From positions 124,001 through 188,000 of the forward strand of contig NZ_KB850054.1 in the NCBI RefSeq assembly GCF_000369505.1: DNA of 64,000 nucleotides, read 5' to 3'. The translations under genes and the position numbers were made by a program. Under the pieces are notes generated by a model. That model was not told where the DNA came from. It did not search any database and worked only from the letters and a program-made list of their open reading frames with translations. This document shows, piece after piece, positions 36,264 to 45,942 of this stretch (position 1 is its first letter; every line of letters starts with the position of its first letter). Source of the stretch: Acinetobacter sp. NIPH 298 (GTDB lineage: Bacteria; Pseudomonadota; Gammaproteobacteria; Pseudomonadales; Moraxellaceae).

Positions 36264-36344
36264 TTGTCTGACATTGTTTTAGTAATTGTTGGGGCACTAG
36301 GTTAAACTGTGTGCAATTTGCAAAAAAACGTGTAGAGGGAAATC

Positions 36345-37187
36345 ATGTTAACTCGTGTGGTATTTAACCAAAAAGGTGGTGTGGGGAAGTCAAGTATCAC
36401 TGTAAATTTAGCCGCAATTAGCGCTAAACAAGGGCTTAGAACCTTGGTGATTGATCTAGATCCACAAGCAAATTCAAGCCAATACCTTTTAGGTGAAGAT
36501 GCGACATATTCTGCGGACAAAGCCGCATTAGAGCCAAACATTGAAAATTTCTTTGACGATATTTTAGCGGCAACACAGCAAAAGGGCTTGATCGGCAATG
36601 CCATCGGCTCAATTCTTAAAGCGCCGCGCAGCAAAGGTTTGGACAGTTATGTTCATCGCACATCTTTTGAAAATTTGGATGTGATTCCTGCCAGCCCAAG
36701 TTTAGGTACGCTCGAGCATGCCTTAGAAAGCAAGCACAAAATTTATAAGTTACGTGATTCGATTCAGGTACTAAGTTCGCGCTATGACCGTATTTATATT
36801 GATACGCCACCTGCATTTAATTTCTTTACATTATCCGCGCTGATTTCAGCACAACGTGTGTTGATTCCATTTGATTGTGATGTATTTTCAAAACGTGCGT
36901 TACAAACTTTGATTGAAAATGTGCTCGAAACCCAAGATGATCATAATGATCGCTTGGAGATTGAAGGAATCGTGGTTAATCAATTCCAGTCTCAGGCAAA
37001 ATTACCGCGCGAAGTGGTTCAACAGTTAAAAGATGAAGGTTTACCCGTTTTAGCAAGCATGTTGCCCCCATCTGTATTGATGAAAGAATCACATCAAAAG
37101 AATCTACCCTTGATTCATTTGGCATCTGAACATAAGTTGACGCTTGCTTATGTCACCTTGTTCAATGAGATTGAATCAAAGCAATAA
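36345..37187 (+). CDS. orphan ParA-family ATPase
   Basis: A 280-residue deviant-Walker ATPase. It has FNQKGGVGKSSITVNLA (residues about 7-23), the VIDLDPQANSS Walker B region and IDTPPAF. ParA proteins position DNA or protein cargo. No ParB follows. The next gene is a lipoprotein, so this is an orphan ParA and probably not the chromosome-segregation ParA. GAGGGAAATC precedes the ATG. Confidence 0.88.
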   Translation: MLTRVVFNQKGGVGKSSITVNLAAISAKQGLRTLVIDLDPQANSSQYLLGEDATYSADKAALEPNIENFFDDILAATQQKGLIGNAIGSILKAPRSKGLDSYVHRTSFENLDVIPASPSLGTLEHALESKHKIYKLRDSIQVLSSRYDRIYIDTPPAFNFFTLSALISAQRVLIPFDCDVFSKRALQTLIENVLETQDDHNDRLEIEGIVVNQFQSQAKLPREVVQQLKDEGLPVLASMLPPSVLMKESHQKNLPLIHLASEHKLTLAYVTLFNEIESKQ

Positions 37188-37196
37188 GAGAACGTT

Positions 37197-37589
37197 ATGA
37201 AACGCTTATATTGGATGCCTGTTTTGGCAGCGAGTATGCTATTGGGTGCTTGTGCATCAACGGTTAAACCCGCTTATGTCTCGCCAACACAATACCAAGC
37301 TTTAAACTGTCAACAACTACAAGCGGAATACAACCGTATTCAGCATTATATTGACAATGGTGTACAAACGCCGAAACGAACTGGTGTCGGAGTTGGCGTG
37401 GGACTTGGTGGTGGCTGGGGAGGCAAAAGCGGTTGGGGCTTTGGTCCATCAGTTTCTGTGAATATGGGCCAGTCGATGAATACCAAAAATACTGAGCTCG
37501 CAAAAGTTTTAGGTCAGCAAGACGCAATTGTGCAAGCAGCACAGTTTAAAGGCTGTCCAATTATTGTGAAACCACGACCGAAATCATAG
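37197..37589 (+). CDS. Gly-rich lipoprotein
   Basis: A 130-residue protein with a lipoprotein signal (MKRLYWMPVLAASMLLGAC, lipobox LLGAC, lipidated Cys19). The mature part has a short helical segment (CQQLQAEYNRIQHYIDNG), then a Gly-rich stretch around residues 60-85 (GVGVGVGLGGGWGG). No family function recognised. It starts ten bases after the ParA stop with GAGAACGTT as ribosome site, so the two are likely one operon. Confidence 0.78.
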   Translation: MKRLYWMPVLAASMLLGACASTVKPAYVSPTQYQALNCQQLQAEYNRIQHYIDNGVQTPKRTGVGVGVGLGGGWGGKSGWGFGPSVSVNMGQSMNTKNTELAKVLGQQDAIVQAAQFKGCPIIVKPRPKS

Positions 37590-37603
37590 TTTTTAGCGAT
37601 TAT

Positions 37604-37623
37604 TGCCGTAGTTCGCTACGGCA
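37604..37623. terminator. UUCG-loop hairpin after the lipoprotein gene
   Basis: TGCCGTAG and CTACGGCA flank a TTCG tetraloop. It lies 15 bases after the stop. No strong T-tract follows, so it may stabilise the 3' end rather than terminate alone. Confidence 0.55.
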
Positions 37624-37797
37624 GTAAAAACTAAATCTTAGCAAAATGTTTCAAGTAAAAATTATAAAAATCAATAATTTGTATTTATTTCCTGTGCTAT
37701 TATCTTCATCTTGTCTATTCAGGCAGTCGCTTAAAACTTGTCTATTCCCCCTAAATTCGTTTAAGGTGGCGACCACGAACAGTCATTCGGTATATAT

Positions 37798-38388
37798 ATG
37801 ATAGAGAGTTGGTTTTTTGTTTTGGCAATGTTGGCGGTGTTACTTATTCCCGGTCCAACCAATGCTATGCTTGCCAGTGCAACACACCAACAAGGTGTAC
37901 CTAAAACACTCGCTTTTATCCCTATAGAATGGTTAGGCTATATATATGGTGTGAGTTTATGGGCATTGTTTATCCATCTTTTTGAACCTATTTGGCCCGC
38001 GCTGGGGGTGATTCTACATGTTGGTGGTTTACTCTACGTGCTTTGGATGGCATTCCATCTTTGGAAAAGCTCTCATCTACAAAAACATTCACAACATCAT
38101 CAACATATACGCAAGACACAATTGTTTATATCGACCTTAAAAAACCCAAAAACGGTGCTGTTGGCAGCAGGAATTTTTCCGCTTGAGACATGGAATTCGG
38201 TCCAAAATGCGGCTTTAGTATTTACGATTTTTACGTTGATATTGATTCCAGTTTCTATTTTCTGGATGGTCTTTGGACGTGCTTTGTTGGCGGGAAGTTT
38301 GGCTGGAATTAAAGCCGACCATTTATATAAAGGATCGGCGATGTTATTGCTGATTTGTATGCTACCGATGGTATTTCGCTTCTTTTAA
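37798..38388 (+). CDS. LysE/RhtB-family exporter
   Basis: A 196-residue protein with about six membrane segments. The family motif LLIPGPTNAMLASATHQQG follows the first helix, and STLKNPKTVLLAAGIFP matches the mid-protein LysE pattern. Such proteins export amino acids. The middle loop is His-rich (HLQKHSQHHQHIRK, about residues 94-107), which is unusual. No recognisable ribosome site. A 200-base non-coding gap precedes it. Confidence 0.78.
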   Translation: MIESWFFVLAMLAVLLIPGPTNAMLASATHQQGVPKTLAFIPIEWLGYIYGVSLWALFIHLFEPIWPALGVILHVGGLLYVLWMAFHLWKSSHLQKHSQHHQHIRKTQLFISTLKNPKTVLLAAGIFPLETWNSVQNAALVFTIFTLILIPVSIFWMVFGRALLAGSLAGIKADHLYKGSAMLLLICMLPMVFRFF

Positions 38389-38410
38389 ACTCAAGTAGTA
38401 GCAGAGCCGG

Positions 38411-39046
38411 CTAGGCTTTGCGACGATTCATTCTTTGACGAATAAAACCGATAATACCCGGTAAAATACTGAGAATAATGATGCCGAAAATCAAAAAGGT
38501 GAAATTGTCTTTCACAATTGGCATGTTACCAAATAGATAACCCAACGTAATAAATGAGGAAATCCAGCAGAAAGCACCTATGACGTTGTAGGTGAGGAAG
38601 TATTTATAGTTCATGCTACCCGCACCAGCAACAAAGGGCGCAAAGGTACGTGCGAATGGAATAAATCGGGCAAATATAATGGTTTTTCCACCGTGACGTT
38701 CAAAAAACTGCTGCGTTTTAAACAAGTGCTGTTTATTGATAAAACGCGAATTAGTTTCAAATACACGTGGACCGATATAGTTACCAATATGATAATTGAC
38801 GGTATCGCCTAATACGGCCGCAATAAACAGCAACACACCTAATACCCATGGATCCATGACACCTGTTGAAGCGGCAAGTGCACCGGCTGCAAAAAGTAAA
38901 CTATCACCCGGCAGAAATGGCATAACCACAAAGCCAGTTTCGACAAAAATAATCAGAAACAAAATGGCATAGATCCATACGCCATAATTGGTGATAAACT
39001 CTAAAAGGTGCTCGTCAACGTGCAGAATAAAATCAATGAGTTCCAT
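38411..39046 (-). CDS. DedA-family membrane protein
   Basis: A 211-residue DedA (SNARE-associated-type) protein with about five membrane segments. Signatures are ETGFVVMPFLPGDSLLFAAG and FARFIPFARTFAPFVAGAG (with the functional Arg residues). DedA proteins flip lipid carriers such as undecaprenyl phosphate or phospholipids across the inner membrane. The C-terminus is basic (RQRMNRRKA). Starts at the ATG at 39044-39046. Confidence 0.88.
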   Translation of the reverse strand: MELIDFILHVDEHLLEFITNYGVWIYAILFLIIFVETGFVVMPFLPGDSLLFAAGALAASTGVMDPWVLGVLLFIAAVLGDTVNYHIGNYIGPRVFETNSRFINKQHLFKTQQFFERHGGKTIIFARFIPFARTFAPFVAGAGSMNYKYFLTYNVIGAFCWISSFITLGYLFGNMPIVKDNFTFLIFGIIILSILPGIIGFIRQRMNRRKA

Positions 39047-39280
39047 GAAAATGTTAACACTATAAATTTGAGCTAAATCCTAACAGCGCATGTGTGGAAT
39101 GTCAGTATAAAAAGCAAATTAATTGGTAACTTTACTTGCGCTAACACTTAAACGGCTAGAGGAATAGAAAAAGCCTCTTTGTTTCAAATACAGAACGATG
39201 CGTGAACAAATATAGTGTTTATTGCAAAATAAAAGATACATAAACTGTTCCTATCTTAAAAAAATCAAGTGGAATAAAGC

Positions 39281-39703
39281 ATGTTAAATCCAAATGTTGT
39301 TGTAAAAAATATCGTAACGCAGTCTGGTGTAGAAAATATCGTGGCGCTGATTGCTCGTATCTTGATGGCTTATATATTTATCATTGCTGGCTGGGGTAAA
39401 CTTACCGCCTATGGCGCTACCGCAGGCTATATGGAAGCCATGGGTGTGCCTGCTGCATTGTTGCCACTGACTATTTTGGTTGAATTTGGTGGTGGTTTAG
39501 CACTGTTATTTGGTTTCCAAGCACGTTTTGCCGCATTTGGCCTAGCGATCTTTAGTATTTTGACTGCATTTCTTTTTCATGCTGCCGATGATCAAGCACA
39601 ACAAATTAACTTTATGAAGAACTTGGCGATGTCAGGCGGTCTATTTTATCTGATGCTGCATGGCGCAGGTCGTTTTAGTCTTGATCATGCCATCGAAAAA
39701 TAA
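39281..39703 (+). CDS. DoxX-family membrane protein
   Basis: A 140-residue protein with four membrane segments. The pattern ALIARILMAYIFIIAGWGKL and LTILVEFGGGLALLFGFQARFAA (quoted in part: LVEFGGGLALLFGFQ) is typical of DoxX. These small proteins are linked to redox or quinone functions, but the specific role is unclear. A clear terminator follows at 39718. Confidence 0.82.
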   Translation: MLNPNVVVKNIVTQSGVENIVALIARILMAYIFIIAGWGKLTAYGATAGYMEAMGVPAALLPLTILVEFGGGLALLFGFQARFAAFGLAIFSILTAFLFHAADDQAQQINFMKNLAMSGGLFYLMLHGAGRFSLDHAIEK

Positions 39704-39717
39704 TCATCGATGCAAAT

Positions 39718-39751
39718 AACCTTCACTTAAACCAGTGAGGGTTATTTTTTT
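39718..39751 (+). terminator. terminator of the DoxX gene
   Basis: AACCTTCACT (39718-39727) pairs with AGTGAGGGTT (39734-39743) with one G-T wobble, followed by ATTTTTTT. Confidence 0.85.
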
Positions 39752-39834
39752 ACCTATAAATTTTACCGATGATTACAAACACAAGTCGAAATTTCTGCTT
39801 AGATCATAAGATGTTAAACACAGCGGGATTTGAA

Positions 39835-40203
39835 ATGAAAAGAATGATGGTGAGTTGTGGGCTTTTGATTGTACTGGGATTATCTTCAAGTGCTTGGGCA
39901 GGTAAAGATGATCATGTGTTGGTACAAGAAGCCGCTAAGAATGTCGTGACAGTGAGTCAGGCAGCAAAAATGGCAGATGAAACAGGCGTTACTTTGACGG
40001 GTCAAATTACTAAACATCTCAAAAGTGATCACTATGAGTTCAAAGATGCCAGTGGTACGATTGGTGTTGAAATTGATGATGATATTTGGCGTCAAGTAGG
40101 ATTAAAGGTCGGTGATCATGTACGACTCGTGGGTGAGGTGGATACTCATCGGTATAAGCCGACTGATATAGAAGTGATTAGCATTGAGAAACATCAGCAC
40201 TGA
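39835..40203 (+). CDS. YgiW/YdeI-type periplasmic OB-fold stress protein
   Basis: A 122-residue protein with a signal peptide (KRMMVSCGLLIVLGL, cleavage after SSAWA) and a BOF/OB-fold domain. ASGTIGVEIDDDIWRQVGL and VRLVGEVDTHRYKPTDIEV carry the family pattern (quoted as short segments). E. coli YgiW and YdeI aid stress tolerance in the periplasm. The ATG at 39835 gives the complete signal peptide. Upstream frame starts from 39769 are rejected. Confidence 0.82.
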   Translation: MKRMMVSCGLLIVLGLSSSAWAGKDDHVLVQEAAKNVVTVSQAAKMADETGVTLTGQITKHLKSDHYEFKDASGTIGVEIDDDIWRQVGLKVGDHVRLVGEVDTHRYKPTDIEVISIEKHQH

Positions 40204-40214
40204 TTAAAAATAAA

Positions 40215-40242
40215 AAAAAAGGAAGCGAGCGCTTCCTTTTTT
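40215..40242. terminator. bidirectional terminator
   Basis: AAAAAAGGAAGC (40215-40226) and GCTTCCTTTTTT (40231-40242) around a GAGC loop, placed between the convergent YgiW-type and DUF445 genes. Confidence 0.9.
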
Positions 40243-40255
40243 GATTGGGAAAAAT

Positions 40256-41494
40256 TTAGAGCATAAAGAGAATTTGCATCTCGCCCACCATAAAACCAAG
40301 TACTGCACCCACGATGATCAATGACCATTCATCTTCTTTAAATGCAGGGCGTAGCATACCTTCAAACTCTTCAGGACTGAGTCGTTGCATGCGTTTGACC
40401 AGAGTATTGCGGACATCCATTGCATCTTCAGCATAAGATTCTACATAACGCATTGTTTCTGGTAGTTGTTGCAAAATACGTTCAGTTACTTCTGTTTTGA
40501 TATTTTGATACTTCTCACCGCCAATCGCATAGACCACGAGAGGGCGAACCACGCCTGCTTGTAAGTCAATTTCTTGTTTGACATGTCGACTGACCAGATC
40601 AATGACTTTATCTGAGTGTGTACCTGAAAAAAGCTCTTCCATCATGTTGCGAGAAGTGAGTAACTGCTTTGAAATTAAAGCGGCGTAATCGGCTGCGACT
40701 TCATTTTGGCGCTTAATGAAAAGCCCTTGGAAGGTAAAACCCATAATTTTTTTCGGGTGCAGCGGTCTAAACATCATTTGTAAAGCAATCCAGTCACTGA
40801 AAAAGCCGACAAAACCACCAAACAAAGGGAGCATCCATGGATACTGACCTTGGGTCACTACCCAACACACCATCTGAATTACACCAATCCCGAAACCAAA
40901 AATAAAGCCGACATTACTAAAGAATTTGAATTCTTGTTTGCCGACTTTTTTAAAGATTTCGTTGAGTAAGCGTTTATCTTTAAGTAGGTTGTTGACCACC
41001 ATGTGCTTAATATCGAAGTACTTAGTGACATCTTTTTGTACTTCACCCATGATATGTTCAACAATTTCAGGTGCTTTGGCTTGAACTCGCTTAATCAATC
41101 TCTGTCGTGCAAACTCTGGCATACCTTCCCACAAGCCGGGTTGATACTGTTGAGCTACTTCACGGGTAATGTCTTCTGCGGCCGCCATTAATGGTTTTTC
41201 AATTTCTTGGGCGATACGCTTAGGGTCGAGGCGAGCAAAAATTTCTTCTGGTTGAATCAGTTTAGAGGTCATCAGCTCTACGGCTGTGGTTGCCATCTTT
41301 TCTGCTTTACGGGGTACAATTCCTTGCCATCCCAGCGGCAAACCAAATAATCTAAGCCCTTTAAACTCAAGCGGCCCGAACATCATTTGAACCGCGATGA
41401 CTTTGGTTATATAACCAATAAAGCCACTAATAAACGGGATGGAAATATATAACCAGAAATTCTGTTGAAAATCCGCAATCATTTCTTGAAACAT
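40256..41494 (-). CDS. DUF445 family membrane-associated protein
   Basis: A 412-residue protein. It has an N-terminal membrane segment (WLYISIPFISGFIGYITKV), a central pair of hydrophobic segments (FFSNVGFIFGFGIGVIQMVCWVV...LFGGFVGFFSDWIALQMMF, quoted in pieces), and a C-terminal membrane helix (WSLIIVGAVLGFMVGEMQI). The repeated T-x-x-x-A-V-Q-M-M-F/W-I-A-L-Q-M-M-F motif and the IVPRKAEKMA segment are DUF445 features. The function is not established. Confidence 0.82.
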   Translation of the reverse strand: MFQEMIADFQQNFWLYISIPFISGFIGYITKVIAVQMMFGPLEFKGLRLFGLPLGWQGIVPRKAEKMATTAVELMTSKLIQPEEIFARLDPKRIAQEIEKPLMAAAEDITREVAQQYQPGLWEGMPEFARQRLIKRVQAKAPEIVEHIMGEVQKDVTKYFDIKHMVVNNLLKDKRLLNEIFKKVGKQEFKFFSNVGFIFGFGIGVIQMVCWVVTQGQYPWMLPLFGGFVGFFSDWIALQMMFRPLHPKKIMGFTFQGLFIKRQNEVAADYAALISKQLLTSRNMMEELFSGTHSDKVIDLVSRHVKQEIDLQAGVVRPLVVYAIGGEKYQNIKTEVTERILQQLPETMRYVESYAEDAMDVRNTLVKRMQRLSPEEFEGMLRPAFKEDEWSLIIVGAVLGFMVGEMQILFML

Positions 41495-41898
41495 TATTTT
41501 ATTGGTCCTTCAAGTCCTAATTGTTGCTCTTGATAGGGCAAGCCATAGATAAAGAGTTAAATATTTGAGGATAGATGTTGATGATTCGCCTATACATGTA
41601 TGTATTAGGCTTTGAGTCCCCTTTTGTAAGTTTTCCTTTTTCAAGGACATCGAAATCGCAAAAAAATAAGGAAACGATGGCGTCGATTGAATACCTTTCC
41701 ATGGTAATGCAAATTTTCGCTTCATCATATTAGCACCAATTTTTGCTTTGTGTTGAGCAGAATTGGCAAGAATTGTTGATTTAGCTCTCTTTTTCGATGT
41801 TGTGCAGCAAAAATTTAATTTAAATATCAGGGGCAGTTGACGAGCAGCGTTAAAAAATAAGATAGGTGATGAATTGCGATGCGCCAAAGCATGAAAAA

Positions 41899-41907
41899 TG
41901 TTAGAAT
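41899..41907 (+). promoter_or_regulatory. extended -10 promoter of guaA
   Basis: TGTTAGAAT is a TG-extended -10 element 35 bases before the guaA ATG. The -35 region is weak. The 447-base gap from 41495 to 41941 otherwise shows no supported gene. A leftward frame (41510-41887) lacks family features. Confidence 0.45.
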
Positions 41908-41941
41908 AGGGCGCTTATTTCATTTGCTTTTATGTTTAGCT

Positions 41942-43510
41942 ATGACGACCAATACTCAAATTACTGAAGATCGTATCCTTATCTTGGATTTCGGCTCTCA
42001 ATATAGCCAGCTGATTGCACGACGTGTGCGTGAAGCAGGTGTCTACTCTGAAATGTATGCCTTCGATATGTCTGAAGAAGACATTCGTGCATTCAATCCA
42101 AACGGGATTATTTTATCAGGTGGCCCTGAAAGCGTACATCAAGAAGGTAGTCCACGTGCACCTCAAGTTGTATTTGAGCTGGGTGTGCCAGTTTTGGGTA
42201 TTTGCTATGGTTTGCAAACCATGTCTGAACAACTGGGCGGAAAAGTAGAAGCCGGTACAGTTCATGAGTTTGGCTATGCTGAAGTTGATATTGTGGTACG
42301 TGATCAGTTAATTGGTCATTTGCAAGATCGTGAAAACCAACTGCATGTTTGGATGAGCCATGGCGATAAAGTCGGTGCGATTCCTGAAGGTTTCCAAGTC
42401 ACAGCAAGTACGCCGAGCTGTCCATTTGCCGCAGTGAGTGATGAAACCCGCCGTTTCTATGGTGTGCAGTTCCATCCTGAAGTCACGCATACAGCAAAAG
42501 GTGCTGAGTTACTTTCAAACTTTGTGCATAAGATTTGTGGTTGCCGTGGTTTGTGGACACCTGAACACATCATTGATTTGCGTATCGAGCAATTACGTCA
42601 ACAAATTGGTAATGAAAAAGTTCTGTTAGGTTTATCTGGTGGTGTCGATTCATCTGTTGTGGCTGCATTGTTGCACAAAGCGATTGGCGATCAGTTAACT
42701 TGCGTATTTGTAGACAATGGTCTGCTTCGTTTAAACGAAGGTGATCAAGTGATGCAAATGTTCGCAGAGAACATGGGGATTCGAGTCATTCGTGCCGATG
42801 CGGAACAGCGTTTCTTATCTGCATTGGCGGGTGAAGTTGATCCTGAGAAAAAACGTAAAATCATTGGTCGTGAATTTATTGCCGTCTTCGCTGAAGAAGC
42901 GCGTAAATTGGATGGCGTGAAATTCTTGGCGCAAGGTACAATTTACCCAGACGTCATTGAATCTGCAGCAAGCAAACAAGGTAAAGCACACGTCATCAAA
43001 TCTCACCACAATGTGGGTGGTTTACCTGATGATTTAGAGTTTGAATTGGTTGAGCCATTACGTGACTTGTTCAAAGATGAAGTACGTAAATTGGGAACCA
43101 CCATTGGTTTGCCACACAGCATGATTTATCGTCATCCATTCCCAGGTCCAGGTTTGGGCGTGCGTATCTTGGGTGAAGTCAAAAAAGAATATGCAGATAT
43201 TCTGCGTCTTGCTGATGACATCTTTATGCAAGAGCTTCGTGCAAGTGGTTGGTATGACAAAACAGCTCAAGCATTCGCTGTATTCCAACCTGTAAAATCA
43301 GTCGGTGTAGTGGGTGATGGTCGCCGTTATGCATGGGTGATTGCACTTCGTGCGGTTGAAACGGTTGACTTTATGACAGCGCGTTTTGCTCATTTACCGT
43401 ATGACTTGGTTGATAAAATCTCAACCCGTATCATGAATGAAATCAAAGATGTTTCACGTGTTGTGTATGATGTGTCATCTAAGCCACCAGCAACGATTGA
43501 ATGGGAGTAA
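41942..43510 (+). CDS. guaA: GMP synthase (glutamine-hydrolysing)
   Basis: A 522-residue enzyme that aminates XMP to GMP using glutamine and ATP. The N-terminal class I amidotransferase has its catalytic Cys in [10 protein letters not shown] and His in [10 protein letters not shown]. The ATP-pyrophosphatase loop is [15 protein letters not shown]. The C-terminal dimerisation domain ends KPPATIEWE. The ATG at 41942 is chosen because an earlier start (41879) would precede the predicted promoter. No good Shine-Dalgarno sequence is visible. Confidence 0.97.
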   Translation: MTTNTQITEDRILILDFGSQYSQLIARRVREAGVYSEMYAFDMSEEDIRAFNPNGIILSGGPESVHQEGSPRAPQVVFELGVPVLGICYGLQTMSEQLGGKVEAGTVHEFGYAEVDIVVRDQLIGHLQDRENQLHVWMSHGDKVGAIPEGFQVTASTPSCPFAAVSDETRRFYGVQFHPEVTHTAKGAELLSNFVHKICGCRGLWTPEHIIDLRIEQLRQQIGNEKVLLGLSGGVDSSVVAALLHKAIGDQLTCVFVDNGLLRLNEGDQVMQMFAENMGIRVIRADAEQRFLSALAGEVDPEKKRKIIGREFIAVFAEEARKLDGVKFLAQGTIYPDVIESAASKQGKAHVIKSHHNVGGLPDDLEFELVEPLRDLFKDEVRKLGTTIGLPHSMIYRHPFPGPGLGVRILGEVKKEYADILRLADDIFMQELRASGWYDKTAQAFAVFQPVKSVGVVGDGRRYAWVIALRAVETVDFMTARFAHLPYDLVDKISTRIMNEIKDVSRVVYDVSSKPPATIEWE

Positions 43511-43549
43511 ATTTGGGCTTTCTAAAAGCGATAGCTTTTAGCCAAATTT
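43509..43549. repeat. nested hairpin after guaA
   Basis: The outer arms AAATTTGG (43509-43516) and CCAAATTT (43542-43549) enclose the inner arms CTAAAAGC and GCTTTTAG (43522-43541). It begins at the guaA stop. It looks like a repeat-type hairpin rather than a terminator. Confidence 0.55.
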
Positions 43550-43582
43550 ACGCTAAAGGCTACGCCTGCGGCAGTACGGGGG

Positions 43583-43601
43583 CATGAAGCAACGCTTCAT
43601 G
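43583..43601. repeat. short hairpin in the guaA-mrr gap
   Basis: CATGAAGC, AAC loop, GCTTCATG. It is one of several hairpins packed into the 210 bases between guaA and the Mrr gene. Confidence 0.5.
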
Positions 43602-43649
43602 TCAGTTTTATGCTAAGAGCTATCTTCGCATCGAGATAAAATTACCTTT

Positions 43650-43678
43650 AAAAAAGAGCGCTTAGGTGCTCTTTTTTT
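43650..43678 (+). terminator. terminator upstream of the mrr pseudogene
   Basis: AAAAAAGAGC (43650-43659) pairs with GCTCTTTTTT (43668-43677) with an 8-base loop, followed by one more T. It ends transcription from guaA. Confidence 0.85.
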
Positions 43679-43719
43679 GATTTATAATTTATAAAGATTA
43701 AATTTATAAGAGAAAAAGT

Positions 43720-44636
43720 ATGGCTTTACCTAACCATCAAGAATTGATGCTACCGTTATTAAAGGTTTTAAAAAAACAAAGTCAACCGATTCAAATTAGT
43801 CATGCTGGAAAATTATTGGCTGAACAGTCAAATTTAACGGCAGAAGAATTAAGTAAGATGATTCCTAGTGGTAAAAGAACGGTTTTTTATGATCGTGTTG
43901 GCTGGGCGAAAACATATTTAGTTAAGGCAGGATTAATTTTTCAACCAGATTGGGGACTGTGTGAATTATCTGAGGAAGCTAAGAAGTTAAATTTAGAGTT
44001 ATTAAATAAAATAGATAATGATTTTTTAATGCAATATGAAAGCTTTCGTAATTTTAAAATGCCGCCAAATATTAAAGGCGATAAACAAATCACCTCTATG
44101 TTAGGAAAATCTGATTTAGAAACGCCCGAAGAGTCACTTCAAAGAATAAATGAAATTTTATTATCCAGTTTGAAAGATGATTTGCTGAATCTTGTAAAAG
44201 CAAAGCATCCTTCATTTTTTGAAAGATTAGTCGTAGATTTATTGGTTGCTATGGGTTATGGCGGTTCACATCATGATGCTGCACAAGCAATTGGCAAAAC
44301 AAATGATGGGGGAATTGATGGAGTTATTAGTGAAGATCGTTTGGGTTTAGACAAAATTTATATTCAGGCAAAGCGTTGGGGAAATACGGTGGGCCGCCCT
44401 GATATTCAGCAGTTTAAAGGAGCTTTGGCAGATCAAGTTGCTAAAAAAGCGTATTTATTACGACTTCAAGTTTCAGTAAGGAAGCCATTGAATCTGCAAA
44501 AAAATCTGGGATAGTCTTAATTGATGGAGATAAACTGTCTTCTTTAATGATTGAGTTCGGTTTGGGTGTACAAATAGAACGAAGATTTCATATTTATAAA
44601 ATAGACCAAGATCGGTTTGATGAAGATAACTTTTAA
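43720..44636 (+). pseudogene. mrr: Mrr-type restriction endonuclease, frameshifted
   Basis: An Mrr-family restriction endonuclease that would cleave modified foreign DNA. The N-terminal winged-helix region (to about residue 90) and the nuclease core are readable. The core is GGIDGVI, then IYIQAKRW, a D...QxK type site. After AKKAYL (about 44454) the frame is lost and ends early at 44514. The correct family C-terminus (TTSSFSKEAIESAKKSGI, then LIDGDKLSSLMIEFGLG) continues in another frame to a stop at 44634-44636. One base missing at about 44455-44456 explains this. Full length would be about 305 residues, normal for Mrr. A sequencing error is possible. The gene is AT-rich relative to neighbours. 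Confidence 0.85.
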
Positions 44637-44657
44637 AGACGCCAAAAGCGTCTTTTT
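44635..44657 (+). terminator. terminator of the mrr pseudogene
   Basis: AAAGACGC (44635-44642) and GCGTCTTTTT (44648-44657), overlapping the restored stop codon of mrr. Confidence 0.75.
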
Positions 44658-44913
44658 ATTATTCTTAGATTTACATAACAAAAAAAGCCCCATCCCATCA
44701 CTTTAAACATGAAACCCTTTTAATTACACGCATAATCATAAATCTAAGCAACTCTACTCTCTCGTAAATATTTGTTAATAAATAATAAATCTACAAAGAT
44801 GAATTTCACTCACTTTTCTATGAAACTAAATCATTTTTATTCATGTTGTGAATCGGGTATAAATCACATCATAAAGAAATTAGATTTATCACGGAAATTA
44901 GGGTGTCAGATCA

Positions 44914-45915
44914 ATGAGTAAAGAATTTAAATTTACGATAAAGAGTATTCGTTTCGATGAAGACTATCACCCTTCAGACAATACTCGCATTACCACCAAC
45001 TTTGCGAATTTGGCTAGAGGCGAAAGTCGTCAAGAGAATTTACGCAATACTTTAAAAATGATCGACAATCGTTTCAATACTTTGGCACATTGGGATAATC
45101 CAAATAGCGATCGCTATTCTGTCGAACTTGAAATTATTTCCGTTGAAATGAAAATTGATGCTGAAAGCAATACAAATGCATTGCCTTTGATTGAAATATT
45201 GAAAACCAATATTGTTGATAAAAAAACCAATCAGCGTATTGAAGGCATTGTCGGGAATAATTTTTCTTCTTACGTACGTGATTATGATTTTAGTGTGTTA
45301 TTGCTTGATCATAATAAAAATCAGTCTGAATTTAAAACACCAGAAAACTTTGGTGAGCTACATGGCAACTTGTTTAAGAGCTTTATTAACTCTGATACTT
45401 ACAAAGCTAACTTTAAAAAACAGCCTGTGATCTGCCTCAGTGTTTCAAGCAGTAAAGTCTATCAACGTAGCGATAATCACCATCCAGTTTTGGGTGTCGA
45501 ATACCTGCAAGATGAATACTCTTTAACTGATGAGTATTTCCAAAAAATGGGCTTAAAGGTTCGCTACTTTATGCCACCAAATAGTGTTGCGCCTTTGGCT
45601 TTCTATTTCTCAGGTGATTTGTTAAGTGATTACACCAATCTTGAGTTGATCAGTACGATCAGTACCATGGAAAGCTTCCAAAAGATTTATCGTCCTGAGA
45701 TTTACAACGCTAATTCTGCGGCAGGAACATCTTATCAACCGAGTTTGAAGAACCAAGATTATTCACTTACTCGCATTGTGTATGACCGAGAAGAGCGTAG
45801 CCGATTGGCGATTGAACAAGGCAAATTCGTTGAAGAGCAGTTCATCAAACCCTATCAGAATATTCTTGAGCAGTGGGCGAAGAACTACGCTGATCAAAAC
45901 TGTGCTGCTGTTTAA
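44914..45915 (+). CDS. mesX: MesX (DUF1852), partner of methionine synthase MesD
   Basis: A 333-residue DUF1852 protein. DUF1852 proteins are MesX, which the MesD class of folate-independent methionine synthase needs. The protein starts MSKEFKFTIKSIRFDEDYHPSDNTRITTNFANLARGESR (quoted in part: DEDYHPSDNTRITTNFA). There are no membrane segments and no recognised catalytic motif. It is followed 27 bases later by mesD. The pairing DUF1852 then core-MetE is the main evidence. Its biochemical role in methyl transfer is unresolved. Confidence 0.85.
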   Translation: MSKEFKFTIKSIRFDEDYHPSDNTRITTNFANLARGESRQENLRNTLKMIDNRFNTLAHWDNPNSDRYSVELEIISVEMKIDAESNTNALPLIEILKTNIVDKKTNQRIEGIVGNNFSSYVRDYDFSVLLLDHNKNQSEFKTPENFGELHGNLFKSFINSDTYKANFKKQPVICLSVSSSKVYQRSDNHHPVLGVEYLQDEYSLTDEYFQKMGLKVRYFMPPNSVAPLAFYFSGDLLSDYTNLELISTISTMESFQKIYRPEIYNANSAAGTSYQPSLKNQDYSLTRIVYDREERSRLAIEQGKFVEEQFIKPYQNILEQWAKNYADQNCAAV

Positions 45916-45942
45916 CTATTCATATTGAGAAGATGATTGACG

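Noticed and set aside
41510..41887. Leftward 125-codon open frame upstream of guaA
   Set aside because: Begins with TTG, has no family resemblance or ribosome site, and covers the guaA promoter region.
43450..43465. Second parS candidate (TGTTTCACGTG half)
   Set aside because: Only the left half matches, the right half is TTGTG, and it lies within guaA codons.
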